DNA of 5,089 nucleotides, from the NCBI GenBank assembly GCA_905616455.1, contig CAJQSW010000019.1, positions 1 to 5,089 of the forward strand. Direction: 5' to 3'. This document shows, piece by piece, positions 5,034 to 5,089 of this stretch (position 1 is its first letter; every line of letters begins with the position of its first letter). A program made the position numbers and the translations under genes. Under the pieces are notes generated by a model, which was given only the letters and a program-made list of their open reading frames with translations, had not been told where the DNA came from and ran no database searches. The stretch is from an uncultured Candidatus Pelagibacter sp. (lineage in GTDB: Bacteria; Pseudomonadota; Alphaproteobacteria; Pelagibacterales; Pelagibacteraceae).

Positions 5034-5089
5034 ATGACAAAAACATTCCTAATCGTAGTTTGCATAATAATAGTAATTGCTTTAATACT
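5034..5089 (+). CDS. Start of a possible membrane or secreted protein (partial, runs off the window)
   Basis: From the ATG at 5034 the frame is open to the window end and reads MTKTFLIVVCIIIVIALI: a short Thr/Lys head followed by an uninterrupted run of aliphatic residues. This is the pattern of a signal peptide or an N-terminal membrane anchor. It begins 7 nt after the hairpin, on the same strand as the folate genes. No clear Shine-Dalgarno is visible, and an in-frame TTG lies two codons upstream at 5028. Only 18 codons are visible, so AT-rich chance coding remains possible. Confidence 0.4.
   Translation, partial: MTKTFLIVVCIIIVIALI

Noticed and set aside
4883..5065. Minus-strand open frame of 60 codons
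   Set aside because: Runs through the hairpin and the end of the GcvT-like gene in antisense; no motif, and the opposite-strand frame at 5034 is more plausible.
1..5089. Mobile elements, CRISPR arrays, tRNA or rRNA genes
   Set aside because: No transposase or integrase motifs, terminal repeats, regularly spaced repeats or tRNA-like cloverleaf sequences were seen on either strand by eye.

Overview
The window is AT-rich and tightly packed. It encodes six complete proteins in two divergent groups, plus the probable first codons of a seventh gene at the right edge. Base composition, very short or negative gene spacing, and a gene set centred on one-carbon metabolism suggest a streamlined marine alphaproteobacterium of the SAR11/Pelagibacterales type. 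That placement is inferred from gene content and style, not from a marker gene.

Left part (positions 4-2813, minus strand, transcribed right to left). The first gene is a Rieske non-heme iron oxygenase alpha subunit. It is followed by a very small APS-kinase-like P-loop kinase, a very small NadM-like nucleotidyltransferase, and a crotonase-fold protein closely resembling the ECHDC3 family. The last three are stitched together: a 2-nt gap, then a 17-nt overlap. The Rieske stop and the kinase start are 62 nt apart, and that gap carries a possible internal promoter.

Right part (2914-4993, plus strand). A short methylenetetrahydrofolate reductase (MetF) homologue overlaps by 8 nt a 452-residue GcvT-family protein of the DmdA/LigM-like demethylase type. 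A GC-rich hairpin follows at 5004-5027. An open reading frame with a hydrophobic N-terminus then starts at 5034 and runs off the window.

The two groups diverge from about 100 bp (2814-2913). This stretch holds candidate back-to-back promoters with overlapping -35 elements, a perfect TTATCCACA DnaA-box 9-mer, a small dyad and a TTTGACA direct repeat.

Working model (inference): the GcvT-like protein moves a methyl group from an unknown methylated substrate to tetrahydrofolate, and the MetF-like protein oxidises methyl-THF to methylene-THF. The Rieske oxygenase has a Glu in place of the usual bridging Asp, as in carnitine and glycine-betaine oxygenases, and would oxidatively remove another methyl or N-alkyl group. 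The kinase/nucleotidyltransferase/crotonase trio could process a downstream intermediate, or could simply be co-transcribed. The substrate cannot be read from the sequence.
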